Both the position numbers and the translations under genes were made by a program. Below, in pieces: positions 27,945-37,619 of a stretch of 64,000 nt of DNA. Source of the stretch: Pseudomonas amygdali (GTDB lineage: Bacteria; Pseudomonadota; Gammaproteobacteria; Pseudomonadales; Pseudomonadaceae); NCBI RefSeq assembly GCF_002699855.1, contig NZ_LKBW01000321.1, positions 1 through 64,000 on the forward strand, read 5' to 3'. How positions within the stretch are numbered: the stretch's first letter is position 1; every line of letters begins with the position of its first letter. The notes beneath the pieces were generated by a model that saw only the letters and a program-made list of their open reading frames with translations, did not search any database and was not told the DNA's origin.

Positions 27945-29189
27945 TTATAAAGTCGTGGAAGAGCCCGATGCAGCAGCGTAAGTCTGGTAACTCTTCATCT
28001 GCTTCGCGATCTGCGAAATCTTGCTGGCATAGTCCGGGTCAGTGGCGTAACCGGCCTTCTGCAATTCTTTTACAAACTGTTCCGGTTTATCGGCCGAATT
28101 GACCACTTCTTTATACCGATTGTTGTTCTGCAGCAGGCTGACCAAGTCATGGAAGCTGTCGGCGTAGGAGTCGTAGGAACGGAAATCCGCGGTTTCCTTG
28201 ACCATCTTGCCGTCACGGAACTCGCTGGTAATGGCGCGCGCTTCAGCGCCTTTCCAGCTACCCGCTGCCTTGATACCGAACAGGTTGTGACTGCTGCTGC
28301 CATCCTGCTGACGCATGATCGACTTGCCCCAGCCGGTTTCCAGCGCAGCCTGCGCCACCAGCATCACTGGATCGACGCCGATGCGTGCGGCTGCTTCCTT
28401 GGCCAGCGGCAGCATGGTCTCGACAAACTGATCGGCGTTGCTGAATGCGCGCTTGGCCGGTGCCAGCGGTGGCTGGGCCATGGAACGCACGTACTCAGGC
28501 GCGGGCGCCAGGTTGGGGTCGAGCGTCCAGTCACCGTTGTTGCCGTTGCTGCTGGCGGTTGCGCGAGCAGGCACCGGGCTATTGCTGACGGCGGCTGTAG
28601 CGGAAGGCACGATGCCGGCCAGCAATCGGTCGGTGAGTTTGGTTGGCAACGACAGACGACGCGAGTTGAGCGCCGCCATGTCATTGCGTCCATCACCGGA
28701 TGCCGAAACTGCCGCAGCCGCCTGATCTGCCGCCGCCGAGCGCGTGGCCCACAGCGGACGCTGATAGACACTGGTCGCCAGCCCGGTTTTGGCCGGGGTT
28801 GCATCGGTGGTCGTTACAGGCGTAGCCGTCGTATCGGTCGGTGCTGCGTGCTGAATACCCTTGTCCTTGGACAGTTGACGCATCAACACGTCCTGCAAAC
28901 CGATGCCGTTGCCACGGGTGGACAGGGTGACCGCCAATTGCTGGTCATACATGTCCTGATACTGGCGCGTCGCCGGGGTGTTCATCGGGTTGTCCTTGGC
29001 CAGCACTTCGTTGGCCGAGCGCATGGCCTTGAGCATCTGGCTGACGAACAGCGACTCGAACTCGCGGGCCACCTTCTTCTGGTTTTCCACACTGTCCTTG
29101 TCGCCATGCTTCAGCGACGCCAGACGGTTGACGTCGGTGTAGGCACCGGAGTCGACCGCTGACGAAATTCCGCTCTTGGGCATATCCAT
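27945..29189 (-). CDS. flgJ: Peptidoglycan hydrolase / rod cap protein FlgJ
   Basis: The 414-residue protein has two domains. The N-terminal rod-capping domain is at residues 1-105 (VAREFESLFVSQMLKAMRSANEVLAKDNPM). The C-terminal glucosaminidase domain is at about 260-400 (AARIGVDPVMLVAQAALETGWGKS, containing the catalytic-type Glu; HNLFGIKA). A long Ala/Thr/Ser linker joins them. It opens the cell wall for the rod in the periplasm. Confidence 0.96.
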   Translation of the reverse strand: MDMPKSGISSAVDSGAYTDVNRLASLKHGDKDSVENQKKVAREFESLFVSQMLKAMRSANEVLAKDNPMNTPATRQYQDMYDQQLAVTLSTRGNGIGLQDVLMRQLSKDKGIQHAAPTDTTATPVTTTDATPAKTGLATSVYQRPLWATRSAAADQAAAAVSASGDGRNDMAALNSRRLSLPTKLTDRLLAGIVPSATAAVSNSPVPARATASSNGNNGDWTLDPNLAPAPEYVRSMAQPPLAPAKRAFSNADQFVETMLPLAKEAAARIGVDPVMLVAQAALETGWGKSIMRQQDGSSSHNLFGIKAAGSWKGAEARAITSEFRDGKMVKETADFRSYDSYADSFHDLVSLLQNNNRYKEVVNSADKPEQFVKELQKAGYATDPDYASKISQIAKQMKSYQTYAAASGSSTTL

Positions 29190-29199
29190 GCTCGAGTCC

Positions 29200-30309
29200 T
29201 CAGATAACTATCAGATCGGCTTGCAACGCGCCGACCTGCTTAAGGGCTTCGAGGATGGCCATCAGGTCGCCGGGCGCAGCGCCCACCTGATTGACCGCAC
29301 GAACAATCTCATCCAGCGTGGTGCCTGGACCGAACTTGAACATCGGGTGTAGCTCCTGCTGGGCATTGACCCGCGAACGCGGCACGACCGCCGTCTGACC
29401 ACCGGACAATGCGCCCGGCTGGCTGACAATCGGGTCTTCGGTAATGGTCACGGTCAGGCTGCCGTGCGTTACCGCAGCGGGCGAAACCTTGACGTTCTGA
29501 CCGATCACGATAGTGCCGGTCCGCGAATTGATGATGACCTTGGCAGCCGTCTGGCCCGGATCGACTTCCAGGTTTTCCAGAATCGACAGGTAGTCGACAC
29601 GCTGGCCCGGATCAAGCGGCGCGGTCACACGTACCGAGCCACCGTCCAGCGCCTGAGCAACACCAGGACCAAGCAGCTCATTGAGCTTGTCCACAATCCG
29701 CTTGGCAGTGGTGAAGTCGGACCGGTTCAGGTTAAGGGTCAGGGTATTACCCTGATTGAAGCCGCTCGGCACCGAGCGCTCGACCGACGCACCACCGGGA
29801 ATACGGCCCGACGACGGAACGTTGACAGTGATTTTCGAACCGTCACGGCCTTCCGCGTCAAAACCGCCGACCACCAGGTTGCCCTGTGCGATGGCGTAGA
29901 CATTGCCATCGACACCCTTCATCGGCGTCATCAACAGCGCACCACCGCGCAGGCTCTTGGAGTTACCGATCGAGGAAACGGTGATATCGACCGTCTGACC
30001 CGGCTTGGCGAACGCTGGCAGATCCGCGTACACAGCAACTGCTGCAACGTTTTTCAACTGCACAGTGCCGGAACCGGACGGCACCTTGATGCCGAACTGC
30101 GACAGCATGTTATTGAACGTCTGCAGGGTGAACGGGGTCTGGGTGGTCTGGTCGCCCGTACCATTGAGACCCACGACCAGACCGTAACCGATCAACTGGT
30201 TGGCCCGCACGCCGGAGATGCTTGCGATGTCCTTCAGACGCTCGGCGTGAACGCCGAACGCTGTGGACAACAACAAGGTCGCCGCTATCAGTTGCTTGAG
30301 CTTGATCAT
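29200..30309 (-). CDS. flgI: Flagellar P-ring protein FlgI
   Basis: The 369-residue periplasmic ring protein has a signal peptide at residues 1-22 ([21 protein letters not shown]). The FlgI core follows ([29 protein letters not shown] ... [12 protein letters not shown]-type end, [24 protein letters not shown]). The start is ATG 30309, which gives the signal peptide directly. The reading frame extends to 30504 only as antisense overlap with flgH. Confidence 0.96.
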   Translation of the reverse strand: MIKLKQLIAATLLLSTAFGVHAERLKDIASISGVRANQLIGYGLVVGLNGTGDQTTQTPFTLQTFNNMLSQFGIKVPSGSGTVQLKNVAAVAVYADLPAFAKPGQTVDITVSSIGNSKSLRGGALLMTPMKGVDGNVYAIAQGNLVVGGFDAEGRDGSKITVNVPSSGRIPGGASVERSVPSGFNQGNTLTLNLNRSDFTTAKRIVDKLNELLGPGVAQALDGGSVRVTAPLDPGQRVDYLSILENLEVDPGQTAAKVIINSRTGTIVIGQNVKVSPAAVTHGSLTVTITEDPIVSQPGALSGGQTAVVPRSRVNAQQELHPMFKFGPGTTLDEIVRAVNQVGAAPGDLMAILEALKQVGALQADLIVI

Positions 30310-30322
30310 GTTTATCCCGCTA

Positions 30323-31120
<798 letters not shown>

Positions 31121-31909
31121 TTACAGGTTCTGAGTCAGGTTCTGCAGCATCTGGTCGGCGGTCGAGATCACTTTGGAGTTCATCTCGTAAGCACGCTGGG
31201 TGGTGATCATGTTGACCAGTTCCTCAACGGTGCTGACGTTGGAGTTTTCCAGGGTGTTCTGCAGGGTCGGACCCAGGCCGTTGAGGCCAGGCGTGCCGAT
31301 CTGCGGCGCGCCGCTTGAACCGGTTTCCAGATAAAGGTTGCCGCCGATGGCCTGCAGGCCGGCCGGGTTGATGAAGTCAGCGGTCTGGATGTTGCCGATG
31401 ATCTGCGGTGTGGCGGTTGCACCGGCCAGCGTGACGGAAACAGTACCGTCCTGACCGACTGTGAAGGTCTGGGCGTTCTGTGGAACGACAATCGCAGGCT
31501 CAAGAGCGTAGCCGTTGGCAGTCACGATCTGGCCGTTGGCGTCCAGGTGAAAAGTACCGTCGCGGCTGTAGGCAACAGTGCCGTCCGGCTGGGTCACCTG
31601 AAAGAAACCACGACCGTTGACCGCCAGGTCCAGCGGGTTGTTGGTGGTCTGCAGGCTACCGGCTGTGAAGTTCTTCTGCGTACCGACAATGCGCACACCG
31701 GTACCCAATTGCAGACCGGATGGCAGCTCGCTGTCCTGAGTGGACTGGGCACCCGGCTGGCGTTTGATCTGGTACAGCAGGTCCTGAAACTCGGCACGGT
31801 CACTCTTGAAACCTGTGGTCGAAACGTTCGCCAGGTTGTTGGAGATAGTGGTCAGGTTGGTGTCCTGAGCGGCAAGGCCGGTTTTAGCGACGTATAGTGC
31901 AGGAAGCAT
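31121..31909 (-). CDS. flgG: Flagellar distal rod protein FlgG
   Basis: The 262-residue protein begins LPALYVAKTGLAAQDTNLTTISNNLANVSTTGFK and ends ITTQRAYEMNSKVISTADQMLQNLTQNL, the distal-rod signature. The ATG at 31909 follows a GAGGAGAA ribosome site. The 84-base gap to flgH and the 46-base gap to flgF contain no promoter that I can see. Confidence 0.97.
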   Translation of the reverse strand: MLPALYVAKTGLAAQDTNLTTISNNLANVSTTGFKSDRAEFQDLLYQIKRQPGAQSTQDSELPSGLQLGTGVRIVGTQKNFTAGSLQTTNNPLDLAVNGRGFFQVTQPDGTVAYSRDGTFHLDANGQIVTANGYALEPAIVVPQNAQTFTVGQDGTVSVTLAGATATPQIIGNIQTADFINPAGLQAIGGNLYLETGSSGAPQIGTPGLNGLGPTLQNTLENSNVSTVEELVNMITTQRAYEMNSKVISTADQMLQNLTQNL

Positions 31910-31955
31910 GTGTGTTCTCCTCAAGCGCCGGTTTGTCGGCGCAAGCTGTCATTGA

Positions 31956-32696
31956 TTAGCCAAGTTGCAAGACGCGAGCCATAGACTGATCGTCTTCTTC
32001 GGCGGTCTTCATCATCTTGACGTGCAATTCGAATTGACGGGACAAGGCCAGTACCGAGGTCATTTCCTCGACCGCATTGACGTTGCTCGCCTGCAGAAAG
32101 CCGGACTCGACCTGAACGGTGGCATCTGCGTCGGCAGGCCGACCGGTCTTGGTGTGGATCAGGCCATCGGGGCCTTTTTCCATGGTCTTGAGGTCAGGCT
32201 TGACCAGCTTGATACGGTCGACCTGCGCCATCACCTGTGGGCTTTCGCCGAGTGAGCGAATGCTGATTGTGCCGTCGGCACCGATCTCGATCTGCTGCTG
32301 AGGCGGCACGGCAATCGGACCGCCATTGCCCATTACCGGCAAACCGCTGCCGTCGCGCAACACACCCAGGGCATCGATGTTCATGCCGGAGCTGCGGGTG
32401 TAGGCTTCGCCACCATCGGGGGTCTGCACTGCAATCCAGCCATCACCTTTGACGGCGATGTCCAGTTCACGGCCGGTCTCAACCATGGCACCGGCGGAAA
32501 AGTCGGTCCCCGGACGTTCGCTCATCGCATAGGCACGCGACGGCATGACCTCGCCAAACACCGGCATCGAGCGGGCCTGTTCAAGGTCACGCATGAAACC
32601 GTTTGTTGATACGTTTGCCAGGTTGTTGGCGTGAGCCTTCTGCGCGATCGCGTTTTCGGATGCACCGCTCATTGCGACGTAAAGCAACTTGTCCAC
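31956..32696 (-). CDS. flgF: Flagellar proximal rod protein FlgF
   Basis: The 246-residue protein begins MDKLLYVAMSGASENAIAQKAHANNLANVSTNGF and ends LALSRQFELHVKMMKTAEEDDQSMARVLQLG. The start codon is GTG at 32696, with GGAGGAGG upstream. It is the first gene of flgFGHIJKL. Confidence 0.96.
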   Translation of the reverse strand: MDKLLYVAMSGASENAIAQKAHANNLANVSTNGFMRDLEQARSMPVFGEVMPSRAYAMSERPGTDFSAGAMVETGRELDIAVKGDGWIAVQTPDGGEAYTRSSGMNIDALGVLRDGSGLPVMGNGGPIAVPPQQQIEIGADGTISIRSLGESPQVMAQVDRIKLVKPDLKTMEKGPDGLIHTKTGRPADADATVQVESGFLQASNVNAVEEMTSVLALSRQFELHVKMMKTAEEDDQSMARVLQLG

Positions 32697-32751
32697 AGTC
32701 TTCCTCCTCCGACAGACGCTTGCCGCCTGTAGCTGTTCTGAAAGGGTTAAA

Positions 32752-32766
32752 GCAATTTTTGAACCA
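32752..32766 (-). promoter_or_regulatory. Probable RpoN promoter of flgFGHIJKL
   Basis: The minus strand reads TGGTTC-N5-TTGC (TGGTTCAAAAATTGC). The critical GG and GC are at exact spacing; two of the -24 bases differ from TGGCAC. The leader would be about 45 bases. In P. aeruginosa flgFGHIJKL is a FleR/RpoN-dependent operon. Confidence 0.65.
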
Positions 32767-32979
32767 ACTTGTCAGGCTCGATACAAATGCCTGATTAACC
32801 AGCAAAAACCGGCATTCGATGATGCCCTTCGGGCAAAGCGCCACCCAATAGCGGCGGAGGACTGCCGCCTGCCGATCATCAAGCAGCGAGCACCGCCAAA
32901 AAAACTTCATTGGTATGGGCTGACAAGCGGATCGACAGTGATAATCTTGCCGACACCGCAGCCCTGAACGGGAACCCTC

Positions 32980-33171
32980 ATGCTTTTTCGTGCATGCATT
33001 GCCGGCATCGCCAGCGCGAGCCTGATGACCCTCGCCCTCCTCGCCCAGGCCGCCCCCGCTCACTATTACAAATGGCAGGGCGACAGCCGGATTGTCTGCG
33101 CCCAGACCAGCCCCGGGCCTGGCTGGACAAGGCTGAAAGGTCACTTCATCAAATCCGACTGCTCAATCTGA
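32980..33171 (+). CDS. Small secreted protein of unknown function
   Basis: The 63-residue protein has a clear signal peptide (MLFRACIAGIASASLMTLALLAQAAPA, cleavage near residue 24-27). The mature part is about 37 residues with two cysteines (YYKWQGDSRIVCAQ ... FIKSDCSI) that could form a disulphide. It is the only plus-strand gene within flgB-flgL, and it ends immediately against the end of the flgE-like gene. The mature region loosely recalls DUF4124-like periplasmic segments (YKW ... ) but no family is assigned. The codon pattern and signal peptide support a real gene. Confidence 0.65.
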   Translation: MLFRACIAGIASASLMTLALLAQAAPAHYYKWQGDSRIVCAQTSPGPGWTRLKGHFIKSDCSI

Positions 33172-34932
33172 TCAGGTCGACTGAATCAGCGTCTGCATCA
33201 CGGTCGCCTCTGTCGATATGGCTTTGGAGTTGGCCTGATAAGCCGTCTGCGCCTGGATGAGAGCAATCAGCTCATCAGCCAGGACGACATTGGACCCCTC
33301 CAGCCCGTCGCCAATGAGGCTGCCCAGCGTGCCGACGCCCGGCACATCGTAATCGGCAACGCCAGAGTCGGCGGATTCGGTCCAGCGCGTATCACTGCGC
33401 GCCTGCAACCCCTGCGGATTGGAGAAGCTGGCGAGTATCACCTGACCGATATTCTTGTTCATGCCATTGGTAAACCCGGCACACAGGATGCCATCGCGCC
33501 CCACGCTCAAGCTGCTCAACTGCCCCGCCGCATGGCCATCAACATGCGTGGAAGAACGCGAACTGGCGGCGTTGTGCTGCAGCAGGTTGGTGAAGTCGAT
33601 CGTAATGCCCTTCGCACTGCCAGCCGCACCGTTGGGTACCCATTTTTCTGGCCCTGTGACCCGCTCGGCAGGCATGGCCGGTGTCCAGCCGGTCAGTTGC
33701 AGACCGTTGCTATGGGTACTCGCAAAACCAGGGCCGCCGGTCAATGACTGTACCCAGCCGCCAGAATCAAACACGATGTTTGCAGTCAGCGGGTCGGTGG
33801 AATCAGGCATCTGCGGGTTGCGGCCATCAATCAGCGCATGAATGCGCCAGCTGTTGGTGCCGTCCTTCACGAAATACTGCTTCAGCTCGTGCTGATTGCC
33901 CTGGCTGTCGAAAATCGCATTGGCAAACATATCGCTGTACGTCTTCAGGTCCGATGGATCGAACGCCGGAACCGGGCGATCCATCAACGCATCACCAGGA
34001 TCAAGCATGCTGATCGATCCATTATTCAACGGCAGCGACACTGTGCCGCCATTGGCAGCGCCGTCACTGACCCAGGCACCATTGACCTCTTCAGCCGGCC
34101 GCCAGCCTTGCAGGGCAAATTCGGTATCCGAGATTTTACGAAGGTGCTGGCTATTGCCGCTGTATGACAGCGATCCGTTCGGTCTTTGCTCAAGGGTTAC
34201 TTGCAACGGTGCCACGCTGTTCGGGTCCACCGGATTACGCCCATCGATCAGCACATACATGGACCACTGACTGTCGCCGGTCTTGACGAAATACTGCTTC
34301 AGCTCATGATCCGCCGCAGGCACCGCAGTGGCTCCTGCTCCAGACCCCGCATCCTGAATGGTACGGCCAACGACCCGCGTGTAGGTCGCAGGATCGGCCG
34401 GGTCGAAGACCGGCAAGCGCGCGAGCGAAGGCAGCGAGGCGTCCAGGTTGATGTTCTCGGCAACCCGCGTGGTGGCTCTGGCCGATACATTCGATGTATC
34501 AATCTGCAAGTCGGTACGCAACCCGCGCTTGATCTCGCCCTGCTCGTTTGCCGCATAGCCTTGCAATCGTCCACCCTCGCTGTCCACAACGAAGTTCGCC
34601 GCGTCCTTGAGGAACGCTCCGGCACGGGTATAGGCAAGAGACCCACCGTCACTCACCACAAAAAAGCCGTTGCCCTGAATACGCATGTCGAGCGGATTAC
34701 CCGACGTGGTCATGCTTTCGCCCTGATTGAAGTTTTGCTGCATTGAAGCAAGACGTACGCCATCACCTACAGCATTGCGACCACTGCCCAACTGGCTGGC
34801 TGAATACAGCGCCGAGAACTGCGCACGCGACGACTTGAACCCGATAGTGCCGGAGTTGGCAATATTGTTACCGGCCACCTCCAGCCTTTTGTTCGCGGCA
34901 TGAATGCCGCTGATCGCGGTATTGAACGACAT
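33172..34932 (-). CDS. FlgE-like hook protein paralogue with duplicated central domain
   Basis: The 586-residue protein has the FlgE N-terminus (MSFNTAISGIHAANKRLEVAGNNIANSGTIGFKSSRAQF) and C-terminus (VVLADELIALIQAQTAYQANSKAISTEATVMQTLIQST). It has two copies of the hook D2-type module: HELKQYFVK at residues 209 and 348, LIDGRNP at 228 and 367, and GWxPA near 277 and 415. The flgE encoded just upstream has one copy and 441 residues. The gene is cut off from flgBCDE by a strong terminator and has its own structured leader. It could be a second hook or polyhook subunit, or a surface-exposed variant; the sequence does not decide. Confidence 0.9.
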   Translation of the reverse strand: MSFNTAISGIHAANKRLEVAGNNIANSGTIGFKSSRAQFSALYSASQLGSGRNAVGDGVRLASMQQNFNQGESMTTSGNPLDMRIQGNGFFVVSDGGSLAYTRAGAFLKDAANFVVDSEGGRLQGYAANEQGEIKRGLRTDLQIDTSNVSARATTRVAENINLDASLPSLARLPVFDPADPATYTRVVGRTIQDAGSGAGATAVPAADHELKQYFVKTGDSQWSMYVLIDGRNPVDPNSVAPLQVTLEQRPNGSLSYSGNSQHLRKISDTEFALQGWRPAEEVNGAWVSDGAANGGTVSLPLNNGSISMLDPGDALMDRPVPAFDPSDLKTYSDMFANAIFDSQGNQHELKQYFVKDGTNSWRIHALIDGRNPQMPDSTDPLTANIVFDSGGWVQSLTGGPGFASTHSNGLQLTGWTPAMPAERVTGPEKWVPNGAAGSAKGITIDFTNLLQHNAASSRSSTHVDGHAAGQLSSLSVGRDGILCAGFTNGMNKNIGQVILASFSNPQGLQARSDTRWTESADSGVADYDVPGVGTLGSLIGDGLEGSNVVLADELIALIQAQTAYQANSKAISTEATVMQTLIQST

Positions 34933-34933
34933 G

Positions 34934-34974
34934 AAAACTCCTTTACCCCAAAGGGCAACTCATAGAGGAGTTTT
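34934..34974 (-). promoter_or_regulatory. Hairpin covering the ribosome binding site of the flgE-like gene
   Basis: Minus-strand AAAACTCCT (34974-34966) is fully complementary to AGGAGTTTT (34942-34934), which contains the Shine-Dalgarno of the flgE-like gene. The ATG follows one base later. A 9-bp stem with a 23-base loop would hide the ribosome site. Confidence 0.6.
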
Positions 34975-35029
34975 GATTCTCACATCATCGCGCGTAGGAG
35001 ATTTCCAAGTACATTGACTGAACTTTCTG

Positions 35030-35047
35030 CAAGTTTAATTAAACTTG
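35030..35047. promoter_or_regulatory. Perfect 18-bp palindrome upstream of the flgE-like gene
   Basis: CAAGTTTAATTAAACTTG is a perfect palindrome 98 bases before the flgE-like start and 34 bases before the flgE terminator. No RpoN or FliA motif was found in this 190-base gap, so it may be an operator or lie within a sigma-70 promoter. Confidence 0.5.
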
Positions 35048-35080
35048 AGCGTGCATCACTTTGTAAAAAACAACCAAAAA

Positions 35081-35104
35081 AAAGCCCCTTCGAAAAGGGG
35101 CTTT
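35081..35104 (-). terminator. Strong terminator of flgBCDE
   Basis: A perfect 10-bp stem AAAGCCCCTT/AAGGGGCTTT with loop CGAA is followed by T residues on the minus strand. It is 19 bases past the flgE stop. Confidence 0.93.
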
Positions 35105-35122
35105 ATTTAACGCTCTACACTA

Positions 35123-36448
35123 TCAAGTCATCTGAATAGTGGTTTGCATGATGGTGCTTTGAGTGGAGATAGTTTTGGCGTTCGCCTGGTAGTTGCTCTG
35201 CGCCTTGATCAGGTTGACCAGCTCCATGGTCAGATCGACGTTGGACTCTTCCAGCGCCTGACCAGTGATGTAGCCGAGGGTGCCCGATTGCGGCGTGCCG
35301 CTGACCGGTACGCCCGAAGCGAAGGTTTCACGCCAGTTGGTGCCACCTGCCTGCGCCAGGCCTTGCACGTTGGCAAAGTTGGTCAGCGAGGTCTGCCCGA
35401 TCACTTGGGATTTGCCGTTGGTGTAGGTCGCGAACAGGTTGCCGGTTGCATCAACGCTCATCGCACTGAGCTGGCCAGTGGCGTAACCGTCCTGGTCCTG
35501 AGTGATCAGGCCCGACACCGACGCGGTCTGGGTAATACCGGCCATGTTCAGTTTGATGGAGGCACCCGTAGCACCGTTCGCGCCCCAGCTGGCGGTCGTG
35601 CCGGTGCCGGATTGCACACCTGGTACCCAGTTGGCGACAGTAAAGGTGCCATCAGTGTTGAACTTGATGTTCGCACTGTCGGTCGGTACGGTGCCCGGCG
35701 CTGCGACGACCAGATTACCCGAGGAGTCGAATGTCAGGTCGTTCTTGTCGGCCGTAGTAGTGGTCGGGTCGGAAATGCTGCGACCGTCCATCAGCGAGTA
35801 CATGGACCAGGTGTTGGTGCCGGTCTTGACGAAATACTGATCCAGCGTATGCGCGTTACCCTGAGTGTCATAGGTCGGCGTGCTGTACTTCATGTTGTAC
35901 GACTTGGTGTCAGTCGCGTCGAACGTAGTGAGCGACGGCAAGGCAGTGGTCGAATTCAGGTTGGCAACGTTGGTAATGGCGGTGGTTGCCTTGGGCTGAA
36001 GGTTGGACGAATCCACCCGCAGGTCGCTCAATGCACCGGTTACCACACTGCCGTTGGCATCAACGTTGTAACCCTGCAACTTCATACCGCCGCTGTTGAC
36101 GACGTAGCCTTCCTTGTCGGTGTGGAATGCACCGGCACGGGTGTACAGCTTCTCGCCGTTATTGCTGAGCATGAAGAAACCGTTGCCGTTGATGGCAAGG
36201 TCGAGGCTGTTGGCAGTACCGGTAGTCAGGTTGCCCTGCGAGAACTGCTGGGAAACCGCTGCGGTTGTTACGCCACTGCCCACATTGGTCTGGCCGGAAG
36301 TGCCGCGAATCGATTGAGCGTATTGATCGGCAAACTCCGCGCGCGACGATTTGAAGCCAGTGGTCGCAACGTTGGCAATGTTGTTGCCGGTAACGTCGAG
36401 ACTTTTGTTTGCAGCATAGAGCCCACTAAGGCCGATATTGAAAGACAT
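35123..36448 (-). CDS. flgE: Flagellar hook protein FlgE
   Basis: The 441-residue hook subunit begins MSFNIGLSGLYAANKSLDVTGNNIANVATTGFKSSRAEF. The D2 module (HTLDQYFVKTGTNTWSMYSLMDGR) is near residues 205-230. The C-terminus is VDLTMELVNLIKAQSNYQANAKTISTQSTIMQTTIQMT. It is the last gene of flgBCDE. Confidence 0.97.
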   Translation of the reverse strand: MSFNIGLSGLYAANKSLDVTGNNIANVATTGFKSSRAEFADQYAQSIRGTSGQTNVGSGVTTAAVSQQFSQGNLTTGTANSLDLAINGNGFFMLSNNGEKLYTRAGAFHTDKEGYVVNSGGMKLQGYNVDANGSVVTGALSDLRVDSSNLQPKATTAITNVANLNSTTALPSLTTFDATDTKSYNMKYSTPTYDTQGNAHTLDQYFVKTGTNTWSMYSLMDGRSISDPTTTTADKNDLTFDSSGNLVVAAPGTVPTDSANIKFNTDGTFTVANWVPGVQSGTGTTASWGANGATGASIKLNMAGITQTASVSGLITQDQDGYATGQLSAMSVDATGNLFATYTNGKSQVIGQTSLTNFANVQGLAQAGGTNWRETFASGVPVSGTPQSGTLGYITGQALEESNVDLTMELVNLIKAQSNYQANAKTISTQSTIMQTTIQMT

Positions 36449-36473
36449 GTTTCACTCCTGCGCCTGGTAGGCT

Positions 36474-37160
36474 CTACAATCCGATGGTTTGAACTTTGGA
36501 CAGGGCAACACTGCCGCTGGCCAGATTGAGCATTGTTTCTGCACCATTCACACCCAACGTGACGCTGTTGACCGTGGCAGGCAGGTAAGTCGAAAGCTGT
36601 GTGTTCTTGCCGTCAACCGAGCCTTCAGCCTTGAAGGTGTAGTTGCCCGACGCAAGCGCTGTACCGTCGCTGTCCGTACCGTCCCAGGAAAAGCTGGTGG
36701 TGCCGACTTTCTGCGCGCCCAGCTCGACGGTGTCGACCAGATTCGATTGCGAATCGTAAACCTTGATACTTGTCGCCGTAGTGGCGCTCGGAATAACGAT
36801 CGAACCGGTCATACCCTTGGTGGTATCCACGGTGGTGGAGCTCCAATCGATGATCACCGAGCGACCTACCAGCGACGATGCCTGCAACGCCTGGGACGAC
36901 TTGTAACTGGTTGCAATCGTGTCAACCGTCGACGTCAGGTTCTGCATGCTTTCAAGGCTGCTGAACTGTGCCAGCTGGGCCACGAACTGCGTGTTGTCCT
37001 GTGGGTCCAGCGGGTTCTGGTTCTTCATCTGCGTCACGAGCAGCTGCAGGAACGCGTCCTTGCCCAGCGTACCGGTGGAATTCGTCGCGGTCGGCGTCGG
37101 ATTCTGCAGTGTGTTCAAGAACGTCGATGAGACGCTGCTTGCTGTGGTGTTATCGGCCAT
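36474..37160 (-). CDS. flgD: Hook assembly scaffold FlgD
   Basis: The 228-residue hook cap protein has the export and capping segment LGKDAFLQLLVTQMKNQNPLDPQDNTQFVAQLAQFSSLESMQNL. A FlgD Ig/tudor-like C-terminal region follows (TSFSWDGTDSDGTALASGNYTFKAEG). It sits between flgC and flgE. Confidence 0.96.
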   Translation of the reverse strand: MADNTTASSVSSTFLNTLQNPTPTATNSTGTLGKDAFLQLLVTQMKNQNPLDPQDNTQFVAQLAQFSSLESMQNLTSTVDTIATSYKSSQALQASSLVGRSVIIDWSSTTVDTTKGMTGSIVIPSATTATSIKVYDSQSNLVDTVELGAQKVGTTSFSWDGTDSDGTALASGNYTFKAEGSVDGKNTQLSTYLPATVNSVTLGVNGAETMLNLASGSVALSKVQTIGL

Positions 37161-37175
37161 AACGTTCGCCTTCTA

Positions 37176-37616
37176 TCACTGACCGAGGGTCAGAACCTTC
37201 TGCATCATGGATTTAGCGGTGTTCATGATTTCGGCGTTGGTCTGGAAAGACCGGCTGGCAGAAATCATGTCGGCCATTTCTTCCACGACATTGACGTTGG
37301 GGTAGTAGACATACCCGTCCTTGTCAGCGGAAGGATGATTGGGCTCGTAACGTGCTTCCAGGTTCGAGCTGTCTTCGATGATGCCGTTGACCTGAACGCC
37401 CTGCCCGGCTTCGCCCTGATCCTGGAACAGCGAACCGCCTGTGGACTGCTGACCCTGCATCACGGTGGCAAACACCGGGTGACGGGCGCGGTAGGTCTGG
37501 TCCATGCTCGAAGACACGGTCTCGGCGTTGGCGATGTTACTGGCCGTAGTGTTCAGACGCGTGGTCTGGGCACTCATGGCGCTACCGGCAATGTTGAACA
37601 CATTGGCTAGTGACAT
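37176..37616 (-). CDS. flgC: Flagellar proximal rod protein FlgC
   Basis: The 146-residue protein begins SLANVFNIAGSAMSAQTTRLNTTASNIANAETVS and ends EEMADMISASRSFQTNAEIMNTAKSMMQKVLTLGQ, the FlgC signature. It starts 3 bases after flgB. Confidence 0.97.
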   Translation of the reverse strand: MSLANVFNIAGSAMSAQTTRLNTTASNIANAETVSSSMDQTYRARHPVFATVMQGQQSTGGSLFQDQGEAGQGVQVNGIIEDSSNLEARYEPNHPSADKDGYVYYPNVNVVEEMADMISASRSFQTNAEIMNTAKSMMQKVLTLGQ

Positions 37617-37619
37617 GAA

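Noticed and set aside
32900-32980. A second RpoN motif near TTGGCGGTGCTCGCTGC upstream of flgF
   Set aside because: The GG to GC distance is one base too long; the motif at 32752-32766 fits better.
35144-36529. 461-codon plus-strand open frame over flgE
   Set aside because: Arg/Gly/Val-rich antisense frame; flgE on the minus strand is certain.
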